A stretch of DNA of 64,000 bases from Conchocele bisecta (lineage: Eukaryota > Mollusca > Bivalvia > Lucinida > Thyasiridae). Below, piece after piece: positions 28,201 to 40,200 of the stretch. The notes beneath the pieces were generated by a model. It was not told the origin of the DNA, did no database searches, and worked only from the letters and a program-made list of their open reading frames with translations. The stretch's first letter is position 1; each line of letters opens with the position of its first letter. Made by a program: the position numbers and the translations under genes. The stretch is taken from contig CM055268.1 in assembly GCA_029237695.1 (NCBI GenBank), forward strand, positions 52,475,131 through 52,539,130, read 5' to 3'.

Positions 28201-31200
28201 AGCGGTGCTGGTATTGGCGGTGCAGGTATTGGTGGTGTTGGTATTGGTGGTGTAGGTGCTCGTTTCGGTGGTGCTGGTATCGGTGGTGCTGGTTTTGGTG
28301 CTAGTATTGATGGTGTTGGTGCTGGTATTGGTGGTGCTGGTATTGGTGCTGGTATTGGTGCTGGTATTGGTGGTGCTGGTATTGGAGGTGTTGGTGCAGG
28401 TATTGTGGTGTTGGTGCTGGTATTGGTGGTGCTGGTATTGATGGTGCTGGTATTGGTGGTGTTGGTGCTGGTATTGGTGGTGCTGGTATTGGTGGTATTG
28501 GTGGTGTTGGTGCTGGTATTGGTGGTGCTGGTATTGGAGGTGTTTGGTGCTGGTATTGGTGGTGTTGGTGCTGGTATTGGTGGTGCTGGTATTGATGGTA
28601 TTGGTGCTGGTATTGGTGGTGTTGGTGGTGTTGGTGCTGGTATTGATGTTGCTGGTATTGGTGGTGTTGGTGCTGGTATTGGTGGTGCTGGTATTGGTGG
28701 TGTTGGTGCAGGTATTGGTGGTGTTGGTGCTGGTATTGGTGGTGCTGGTATTGATGGTATTGGTGCTGGTATTGGTGGTGTTGGTGCTGGTATTGGTGGT
28801 GCTGGTATTGGTGGTGCTGATATTGGTCGAGGAATTGGTGGTCGTGCCAGTAGATATGGTGGAATCGATGACATCTTTGGTAGAGAGATTGGTGGTGCTG
28901 GTATTGGTGGCCGAATTGGTGGAGTGAGTGGCGGTGTTGGCAGTATGTATGGTGCTGGCATGTATGGCCGTGGCGTCAGCAGTGTTTACGGCAGTGGCAT
29001 CGGTGGAATAGCCGGCAAGATGATCATCGGCGGAAAGGCTGAGCTGTATGCTGCAATTGGCAAGATCGAAGAACTGCAGGTACCGTTGTGTCAGCATATA
29101 GTTTACTTACTGCCATGTAAATCCATTATACACTAGCTACTAGCGTTATTTTACATTGTTGTAATAAGGAAATTATAATTTTGCGTTTCAACACTGAAGT
29201 TTGAAAGGCTTGTACAAATTAAAAAGATACAAACGAATATTCTGTGTGAAAACAAAGAGCATATTTATGTGGTTGAAACATAATGATTGTTTTCTGTTCA
29301 TTTAGCTTTTGTTAATTTGCGAATCTATGGGTATTGTGGTGTATTCCATAACCATGTATGAATGTAGAGAGCTTCCACTTTCCATAGATACCTAGTATGC
29401 CCATATATAAGCAAGTATAACTGTGGAAAACCATGTGTACACTCGTGTATAACCATATATACCCATATACAACCCTGTACAGTGATGGGTTATTATAATA
29501 GCCTAAAGGTTGAGCATTGGACTTCAATAATGGAGATTGTGAGTTCAATCCCAAAATTTGGCATGACAAGTACTTGATAGCATTTCCACCTACTAGTCTT
29601 TTGGTCTAGTCTCTATATGACCTTAACTGTTGCTGTGATACTAACCCATTATAGGCCATATACAATTACAGTTGTACGATATTTGAAGAATGTTTTCCCC
29701 CGCTATTTTCTCTGTTTATGTTTGAAAGTATATGTTGTTACCACCCATATCAACCGTCTCGATGAGATGGTTCAAACGAGTGGTAACAACATACATACTT
29801 TTATGGAGAAATATACAAAATGTTCAATAAATTTCAATAAAAAGTACTGTATCGAGAGATTTCAATGGGTGCCAATTCCCTTTCATTTTCTATAATTTTG
29901 TATACCCCCATAATATAATCTGTGTATCATGTGCATGTGTGCATACAATTTTGTGTATCCCATGTGTTTTTATACATTTATAATCTGTATTCCGTGTGTG
30001 TATATACAATTTGTGTATCCTGTGTATGTTTTTATAATCTGTGTATCCAGTGTGTGTATATATCATCTGTGTATCCCGTGTGTATATATCATCTGTGTAT
30101 CCCGTGTATATATATCATCTGTGTATCCCGTGTGTATATATCATCTGCGTATCCCGTGTGTATATATCATCTGTGTATCCCGTGTGTATATATCATCTGT
30201 GTATCCCGTATTCCGTGTGTATATATCATCTGTGTATCCCGTGTGTATATATCATCTGTGTATCCCATGTGTATATACAATCTGTGTATGCTGTGTGCAG
30301 GCTGAGATTGAGGCAGCCCAACAGGCTGTGGTCGGTGCCGTGGAGATCGCCCCACGTGACCCTCGCGTTCCCGCCATTCTCATGCAACTGAAACAGGTGG
30401 TCATTGGACAGAAGAACGTCATCATGGCGATTGAACAGCGCCTTATCAAGATATCCGGTGCTGACTTCTCCGTACAAATACCCATACAGGTATGCAGACA
30501 TCAGTTCATGATGTTTTCACTGCAGAATTTTGTATTTTTTTTTCTCCATTTATTTTAGTTAAGATCATCAATACCAGTAGTAAATTGTATAGTGTTTGTT
30601 TGTGTTCTACTATGTTGTATTTAGTTAATAAATTTTTCATTTTATTTTAGTTTTTGTCATTTGCACAATACAATGTTAAATTTTTCGATGCAAGAGTATG
30701 ATATTAATTTTTATAGTATTTGTGTTCTTTTATGTCTTATTTAGTTGACAAATTTTATTTAATTTTAGCTCTTTATGACAATGGCATATGACTCATTTAA
30801 GGTATTAGGTGATAGATAGATACACTTGACTTCAATGATAATTGCTTCATAAGAGTGATGTGATATATGAATATAACATATGTGCATGAATATTGTTTTG
30901 TTACTGTATATTATATGGAGCATTGAGTTGCCATCTCCGCCATCTTTGTATGTACAAGCCATCATACAGTTTCACCACTTTGTGCGTCTGACACATACAG
31001 CAAATAATAGGACAGTAAACCAAATAAAAGTTGGTGCAATACATAATAGACAGATATGACAATGGCAAGCTATAAATATTATGCCAGCAAACTATACAAA
31101 AGACGAGATATCTGAGCATTTCTCCCATAAATCTGAAAATAAAGTTCAACATGTAAACTTTCCAATCTGATGCACAGCCTATGTTAGTGTACACATTACC

Positions 31201-34200
31201 CATAGGTAAAGCCATATTTACTCGCATAGTAGGTCAGTAGGCACCAGGAACAATATACACTCGGGTAACTGTTTACATGTCACTGGATTTGATAGCTAAT
31301 AACAGAGTACAGTAGTGGGTATATATGGTATAGTTGCGTCCCGTATAGCCGTGGGTTCCATTTATTCGCGGTAAACACTATTTCCGGTATAAACAAACAA
31401 CCGTTTCACATATCGATTATTTGCATATGCAAATGTGATACTAGGACAACGATTGTGCACTGAATCAAGAAATAATTCAAAATGTAACATTTTCTGGTAA
31501 GTTCTGAATAATACAATTATGTTACAAAGAAAACAACATAAATACAACTTACCAATGTACCCCACCCACATAAAGTGGTGATCTCTTTGAAACTATTGAT
31601 GCTGTTTCATAGTTTGAAATTTTCAGATCAGTGTCTGTGTTGCAAGATATTGTCCGACATCGTTTTTATCGTGTGAACTATAAAATAAAACATAAAATCA
31701 TTGCTAGTTTAAAATGATATATTTTTAGTAACATTTTATCTATGTGTACTTCAAGCAATGTGTCATGTTGTCGTATGAGGTTTATGTTTTCCTTCTGAAT
31801 TCTCTGAAAATGAAACCTGTGGTTTCCTAGAATATCTAAAAATAGTAACATAGGTTCAGAAACCTATGGTGGGCTGTTGCTTGTCATAAATAAGTTTTGT
31901 GATGTGGGATTATAAAGCACACATATTTTTTATGATTTCAAACAATTTAAATGATATGTTTCAGTTGTCAAAAATAATTAAAGTGTACATCACTTAATTT
32001 GTTCCAGTTTTCAAGATATTTACCACTGTTGACATGTTTCTTTTTCAAGTTGTGTTATCCTGAACACATTTAGCACACGTATAGCCCACCATAGTACGTC
32101 AAAAACTTGTTTATGAGATTGCCTCGACTATGTGGGAACATATGCAAGAGGATGATGGCAGGCATGTCACTTCCTCTATGAATGTTCCAGCCAGTTTTGT
32201 GCTGTGTATTCAACAATTTTTTTATTACAATATGTGAATCACATGTGGAAGTAAGAAATAAAAGAACAATGTTCAGGATTTTAGTTTTATTTCATATATA
32301 ATTGATGTTCGAAGCACTAGTACCGTGGGTATAGGGACCCGTTGTCTATGTGTTGTGTGGTTTGCCAGATAAAAGTGATACACTGTGCGATTTTCTGTGT
32401 ATGAGGTTATTTATAATGGTGATTCATGTTGTTAAAAACAAACCTGTCCAGAAAACTGACATATTTTACAGTTTGGTGTAATATAATTGATAGGAGTTCG
32501 TTCTTCTGGCTTTTCTACATGTGATTAGCTACATTATATCAGATGTTCTACTTCACATTTTGAGTTCTTTGTCAAACGGCAGAACAGCTACGTGAAACTG
32601 GCTGATGGCTTGAACACGCAAAGATGGCTGACTTGTCCACCCCCATGTGCCATATAGGATACAGTAACGAGGCAGTGTTTACATATCTGTTATACATACA
32701 TTTCATCACATTTACGAAGCAATTATCTTTGAATCAAACAATGATCAGGTATATAGTTGGTCCTTAATAACAATAGGCCAATCCAGCATACATTTTTTGC
32801 TATGTTCTCCATAAGCAGCAATGAAATGGGATTCCTTGTGATAATATATACCCAGGTTGGTCGGACAGACAAGGGTCTACACTGTTGGCCATATGTTGCA
32901 AGGACATGTTTTTGCTGTTGTTGTTGATCATTTTGCTAATATTCCGCTAGCTTTGGTCACATCTGTGCTTCGTAGTCTCATGATGCTCTCTTGTAGCGCA
33001 TGTGTGAAGTTAGAATAAAATATTATTGCAATCACCCTGCAACCTTAAGAAATCTTAGGAAAGCCATGATCAACTTGTCTCTGCCGTAGTCACTTATTTC
33101 CTCTACATTCATCCGATTCCTTGTGATCACTGAAGACCAAGACAGTCAGACCGGTGTTTGTCATGTTGTCCACAGAAGATCCAGCAGCTGAAGGACAGTG
33201 TAGAGCGAATTCTGCAGCAGCACTTGGTCGCGATTGACCGTCACATGCAGCTACAGCGGATCCTGGGCCCCATCGTGGTGCCTGCGGGCCCGGTCAGCCC
33301 TGCCAGCTATGGAGCCTTCTCTCCTGGCCCCCAGATGGCCTGGGCCCCAGAACTGGGCGCTGCCATCAAGGACATTGAGGGACACATCACCGTAAAGTTC
33401 GGGCTCGATGGTGCAGAGATGAAGGCCGTCCTCATCAAGGTAACAGCCCTGTGTGTCCTGTATAATATGGTTGTCATCCCAATTTATATTTTGCCTTTTC
33501 TATAATAATTATTCCCTCGCCGATAGACAAGAGGGGATATAGCGTTAGAACATTGTATGTACATGTGTACATGCGTGCGTAAGTTAGTAACACCTTTAAT
33601 TTTTCAATAACTTATGATTCGTAATAACGATGCCCTGGTTACATTAGTGGTGATTTAGTAATATTTATTAAACAAGCTATGCCGTGTTTCTTATGAAATC
33701 AGACAACTTGATAGGTTTATAAACTAGTTTGCTTATTTCATGGGAAGCGATTCTTTGCTCATATTAAATACCATATTAATTCATCACAAAAGATAGATTA
33801 TATTCATTGCTTAAATACAGCATCATATTCATGAATCTGTTTTATAATATTCTTCTCATACATATTATCTTTATTCTGTTTTGTACATGCATGCATGTTC
33901 AAAGGCAATAAGACATTTTTTTTCCAGATCTGGGGCCCGTTTCACTAAACTTTGTATGACTAAAATGTTCGTAAGTGCAAATTTAGGATTCAAATGATGG
34001 ATTTACATTTATTGAGCATAGGCTGCCTATGCTAAATAAATATAATTCCAGCACAAAAATATTTACACAATTCCCTAACATTTGATTGGCCCGTAGCAAG
34101 TATCTGTCCAAAATTTATATCCCAGTAAACTCCCACGCCGAACTACCGGTACTTTCCATAACCGTGAGGCGCAGTTAAAATAATTCTTAAGAAAACTGGT

Positions 34201-37200
34201 CCACAGACTTCTTGCCAAATATCTATGGAAGACCAAAAGTAGTTGTATGATTGATCGGGGATATAAACTTGGAAAAGTCGCGGGAATACTGGACGAGGCC
34301 TTCCGGCCTTCGTCCAGTATTCCCGCGACTTTTCCAAGTTTATACCCCGATAAATTCCACAAAAAGGCCATTCATTCCTATAATAATTGTTTTCAAGAAA
34401 ACATTGCTAATGTGAAATATCCAGATGATCCTAAATTTATATACTTACGAACATTTTAGTCGTACAAAGTTTAGTGAAACGCCCCCCCTGTTCATTAATT
34501 GTTATTAAAAGCGCATCATAAATTTATAAAACTAGCTCGAACCAATGTGTAAGTTTACTTGTTTCCAATGAAAAATAATGTATTTGAATTACTATTCATA
34601 CAACTACTTTTGGTCTTCCATAGATATTTGGCAAGAAGTCTGTGGACCAGTTGCTATGGGAACAGAAGCAGATATTGCCACTGGAGCGTGACCCGATCGT
34701 GACGATGTACTTGGATGACCGTCTGGCCGTCGATGACCGCATGTCTCCCGTGTACCAGATACTCAAGTCGAAACTCAACTTTTACAGACATATCCATGTG
34801 CTCTGTGCTTACGATGGGGCCATGCCGGTCATGGTTCGTAAAATTATGTGGGTGACACATGAACTTGTGAAGCACCTGTTCTTTGACCGAGTCGCGTTCG
34901 AGATGCCCAGTACTGCAAACTTGAGGAACAACTTAGAAATCATTGCTGAAATACAGAAGGAAAACAAATGGGTAAGTAGCTTTGTTTTTGTTTTTGTTTC
35001 AGGATGTTTCAGTCCAGCTACCACACATATACGGTCTATACTCTTTGTAGAGAAACATAATGCATTCATTATTGAACATTGCAGAACCTGCTCTGGGGAT
35101 ACACAGGTAAAAACACCAAATACCATAAGACCCATTTCTCAAGCCACAATTCAGTATTTCACTGCTGGAAAACGATGGCTATTTTATTTATCAATTATAG
35201 TTGAAAATGCATTAGAGAATGTGCTAATGTTCTGTATACAACATTGACTTGTGATGGCATTTTGCTGGCTTTAAGGTTCATAAGTTATCATTTTATCAGT
35301 CAAATGTCTACTTAAAATATTAATTTAGAAATGTTTACTTCTCCACCTATTAACCCTTAGAATGCGGGAACCAAAAATAGTCGTCCTCTGCTGTGTCATA
35401 TTTGATCTCGTTTCTCAGTAAAAACACGGTTTGACAGCATTTTAGAATCATTTCCATTGGAAATGATTCTAAAGTGCTGTCAAACCATGTTTTTGATGAG
35501 AAAAATTGGAAATAAAAATAAACAGCATACGTCAATTTTTATTCAGCATTGTAAGGGTTAAATCACATTCAATAATACATGTTTTTACTCACAGGTGGAC
35601 ATGGCTATTATAACTCCATATGAAACCAACCGCATCAAGGGCATTACCATCCCAATGACAGTGCGCATGTACCTAGGACCCTACCCCGAGGACATAATCG
35701 CGGAGGTCGGAGCAGCTGGAATTGGTATCGGCGCGGGTGTTGGACTGGGCATTGGTGCGGGTATCGGAGCTGGTATTGGTGCAGGCATCGGTGGTGTAGG
35801 AATTATCGGTACGGGTGTTGGTGTGTACCCTGGCGTCGCTATACAGAACATCCCAGCAACGTGCGAGATCAGTGGCATGAGAATCAAGTCCCTCGATGGT
35901 CGACGATATGAGGTAGACACATACATACTGTTATTTTGAAATTTGTTAATTACGATAAGAAGTAGATATATTCTGAAACGTAAGGGTCTGGAATAAATCT
36001 CTTCCACTGACTGCTTCAATGTATTAATGTCAATATGAGGTAGACATGTACACATGCTCTACAATATTTGGGACAACATTCGGACAGTGATTAATACAGC
36101 TTCACACATGTTCATATGAGGAGTTCAGTAGCCTATTTCACCAACATTGCAAAGTACAGGCGCGGATCCAGGATTTCGGGTTAGGGGGGGTGTAAGTATT
36201 TTGCAATACTTGACTACATTATCGGAGCTCAGGATAGCGCTAGGGGGGTCCGGGGGCATTTCCCCCTGAATTTTTTTTTAAATCTACATCGCAGTTCTGC
36301 CGCATTTTGGAGGAAAAATAAACAATAAATTCACAACGCGAACGTAGAAACGTGCCTTGTAACTTGTAAAAAATCTTTACTTGGCGAATTTTAGGGGGGA
36401 CGCGCGCCGGGTCCACTCCCCCCTGAATCCGCCCATGAAGTATACTTATCTAGCAAAGTATACTTTGAGGGAGACATTTTCAATTTAAGGATAAATTTAT
36501 TAATTTTTATTATACTGAATTTATTACATTATCACAGCCATTTTGGCTGTGATAATGTAATAAATTCAGTATAATAATTCTGCATACTTTTAATCATGAA
36601 ATATGTGCAGTGGTTAGTTCTATATGAAACAATGCATTTTGGGAAAAATAAATGATTACTCCCTCAAAGTATACTTTGCTAAGATAAGTATACTTTCCAA
36701 TTTTGATGAAATTGGCTACTGATCTATTTGTTTTCTCCAACATTCTTATTTATTTTATATCTTCCAAGATAATGCCCTATTCAGTTACCTAGATAGTTAT
36801 GTTGTTTTGCCATTGTCTCGTTCCGTTTCAATTCATTTTCACATATACCACATTGTCTAATAGTAATACCTATAGCTATACCGTATAAGACAAGCCATGT
36901 AATTTTGTACATAAGAAGATGTGCGACATCTTATGAATTATATTTGCAAAATTTATGATATTTTGCATAAATGTCGAAAGTTGACACAATGTTCAGAGCA
37001 AATATAAGTCCACATTTGCTATGAACATTTTATTAACTTTCGATATCATTTACAGAAAATATTACAGTTTCGTAAATATTGTTCATGTGTGTGTTTGTTA
37101 CAGTTGCCAGCTATCGACCAGCCCTGCCAGACTGTATTGGCCATGGATTGCTCACCTGCTGCCAAGTTTGCTATTATCAGCGAAGTCGTCCCATCTGCCC

Positions 37201-40200
37201 CAGCTAAGAGGGTAAACATTCATGCTATCTTTTGACACCTAAACATCCAGCCAGGTTTATTGGAGTGAAAGAGGGCTGTGATGTCACATGATCAGCTTCA
37301 GAGATCACATGTCTGTTGCTGTAAATATAAACATCATAATTAATAAAATAAACAATACAGAAATATTTATAACCAGACAGTGTAGGAGTTTGTGTGTGAA
37401 GTTATTTTTATGATGATCTGAAACACAGTCATCACTATATAAATGTGCATTTGTATCTATATATGTTTTTATTTCTCCATGACAGTATATTTTATGACCA
37501 CTTGCTAGAACCATCTCAGTGAGGCCATTCAAATAAGTGATCACAACAAATACTTACTTCAAAACAAGTAAGAAAAAAACGAAGGATTTAAATGATTAAC
37601 ATTATGAATAAATGAATCAATATTGTGAGAAAAAGTAACTTGATGAGTAGTTAACCCATGTGACATTGCTGGTATTTCAGATCATTGCCGTGGTTACGAA
37701 GCATCACAAGGTGGAGATTATCCCGACTGGCAGCTCGATCGCGGTCCGTGTGGATGGTCGAGTGGTAGACGCAGCCTCCCCTGTTGCCATACGGTACGTG
37801 GCCAGTCTGGCTGCACATAAACTATACTCTACCCATCGGAGTGTTGATCCAAACTTAAGAGCATAATTGAAGGGGTTATTGGAATAATAGGGTTAACAGG
37901 CGCGGATCCAGGAATTCGGGTATAGATTGTCAAGTATTGCAAAATAGTCGACCGAGCTGCGCTAGGGGTGTCCGGGAAAAAATTTGGAAATCTACATCGC
38001 ATTTCCTGCGCTCTGGCGCATTTTGAAGCAAAAATATTGACACTGTCACAGTATGTTTAGAGGGTGCGCCGGGTCCGCCCCCCCCCTCCCTGAATCCGCC
38101 CATGGTTAAGTCCATAATGGACTTAGCCCCCTTCTTCCACTGACACCTTCAGGCATGATTGTGACTGGAGACATGGGGGGTCCTGATCTGCTTCGTCTAT
38201 ATCGCCAATATTTTGTAATATTTGTAATGCAGACCAAGTATGTAACTGTAGTCCGCTTGTACAGAACATATAGAACAGAACATACATATTCATGTAGTAG
38301 CATTGTAAGAGGTGCTGGCATCTACCCTAGTGCACGAGGTATTTAGCGCATAGTATGGTTTATACTTCACAGCTCATCTTAGTGCACTGTGATTTTTTAC
38401 TACTCGTGCACTTGTGCACCTTAAGTGCACTGGGGTGTTACCTTTAGTGCAAGCCATCCTGTAACTCACTCCTGCAGTCTGATGATGATCTGTACTGATC
38501 GTTAGAAGCATGACAGGTGTTTCACTGACTGAATGGTGAAGAGGGGAGAACCTGATGCATTACATTACATACATGGCCCCAATTCTCCAGTCACAATTGT
38601 GATTCAGCACTGGAAATAGCCCAAATAATTATTTTATGATTGCTTTCAGACAGTCTAATACAGGCATACCAATACCGTAACTAGGATTAGGCCAAAAAAA
38701 ATTTATGTTAAGAATTAAACAAATCCCCAGGGTGGTGGTGGGGAGAATGTTCCTTGACCCCCATATTGGGACTTGGTTCGCCTCGTCTGGTTTTCACATA
38801 GGGTACCTATGTATTGGAATCGCCTCGGACAGTTAGCCACGCCCCAGACCCCCCTCGATGCGATGGTCCGTAGTGATATCTTGGAGTAACCATAACAACA
38901 AAATGCATTATGTTACTCAACGTTAACTGTCATACGCAACCGCTAATTGAAAATAATATTATGAAAAACTACTTGCACTGCACAATATCAACAACGGATG
39001 TTCTACGTACAAAAATACATCGGATTATTTTGTTACGCGGGATTTTCCCCCATTTGCGTAACGAATTGTGCGGTCATCGCTAAATTTAGTAACAGGCTAT
39101 ATTTTTCGGCAGAGTTAACTCTCCTCCGAATACTCTGCACCGGATAAACAAGTCTTGTTCTGACTTAGGGGAGATAACTCTTGTTTACTAATGGATTTAT
39201 TATACTGGAACATTTATTTTTGAAAATAACTTTATAATAAACGGATAAAGAAGGAAAAATACTATATAATCTTAATAGTATGTACATTAGTACCCATCTA
39301 AAAGCTGTAGCAATATAATTTTTAACACATTTAAATGATTTTGTGTTTATATTAATACTCTTTTTTAGGCACCATCTCGTTATTACATTCATACACATGA
39401 CTCCATTTTCTTGTCCAATCTGAAAACGCCAGTAGCAATATAATTTGAACCAATTGGTTTCCCAATGAAGGAAACTTTTGTACTTTCAGTGTTTAATATG
39501 CAAGGGAGCCCACCCTCCCACCCCACACATTTTGCTGTTGAACATACATGTAACACCAAGCCAATCCATCAGTCATTATTATGTTCTCATGCTTCAGATT
39601 TTGAACAATTATAATACCAATCTAAGGGACAGGACATTATTTATCACCAAGGGGGTTGGGGTGGGAATGGGGCTGGATAAATTGTGTTAACTCACCTTAG
39701 ACAAGTATAAGCCTCCACCCTTTCCCACAGCTTTTCATTAAATTTTCAAGGCCTCCCCCCATTGAACAATTAATAATGTTCAAGCCCAAAACGAGACGGT
39801 TCAAATGAGTGGTAACAACATAATTATTCTATCATATTTTTTTAATAAACATATATTGCATCTACTGATTGCACTGCCTGGGTTAATTATGCCCCTATGC
39901 GATAGCCAGGGGGACATATTGCCTTGCTCTTAAGGTTCCGTATGTCCGTCTGTCTGTACATTTACATGACAAAGATTGTAAGAGTTTCTCCAGTTAGAGT
40001 CCAGTATTGGGTTATTATTATTTCCAGAGGGGCATATCCATGTTTTACAAACATAATGTCTAGTGTTAATGTTGGTACAACATTGTAGTACCCTATGTTC
40101 AGTACTTTCAGTACTTTGATTACCTCTGGTTACGGCCCTGCATACACTATTTACTAGTTGTCTGCGAACCATCCCAAGGTCATGCTACAAACAGACAGTT

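Larger units (their letters stand above)
29080..30040. other. First part of LLTP intron 20
   Basis: Contains a tRNA-derived SINE head (29490-29660) and a family H hairpin (29725-29803). No exon. Confidence 0.65.
33932..34489. repeat. Family A foldback with nested insertions and a captured exon fragment
   Basis: Outer ends GGGGCCCGTTTCACTAAAC and complement. Inside are a sequence shared with 57705-57796 (34036-34193), a 57-bp inverted copy of the exon 23 splice site (34194-34250), and a family D hairpin (34253-34388). Confidence 0.85.

Noticed and set aside
27889..29097. A 402-codon antisense ORF rich in T, N and S, and a 350-codon antisense P/A/I-rich ORF over the glycine exon
   Set aside because: Both are by-products of a stop-free GGT-rich repeat; the sense frame has proper splice sites and family context.
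29922..30305. ORFs with CIPCVYIICVSRVY repeats resembling membrane segments
   Set aside because: Translate the 26-bp array; hydrophobicity comes from the repeat.
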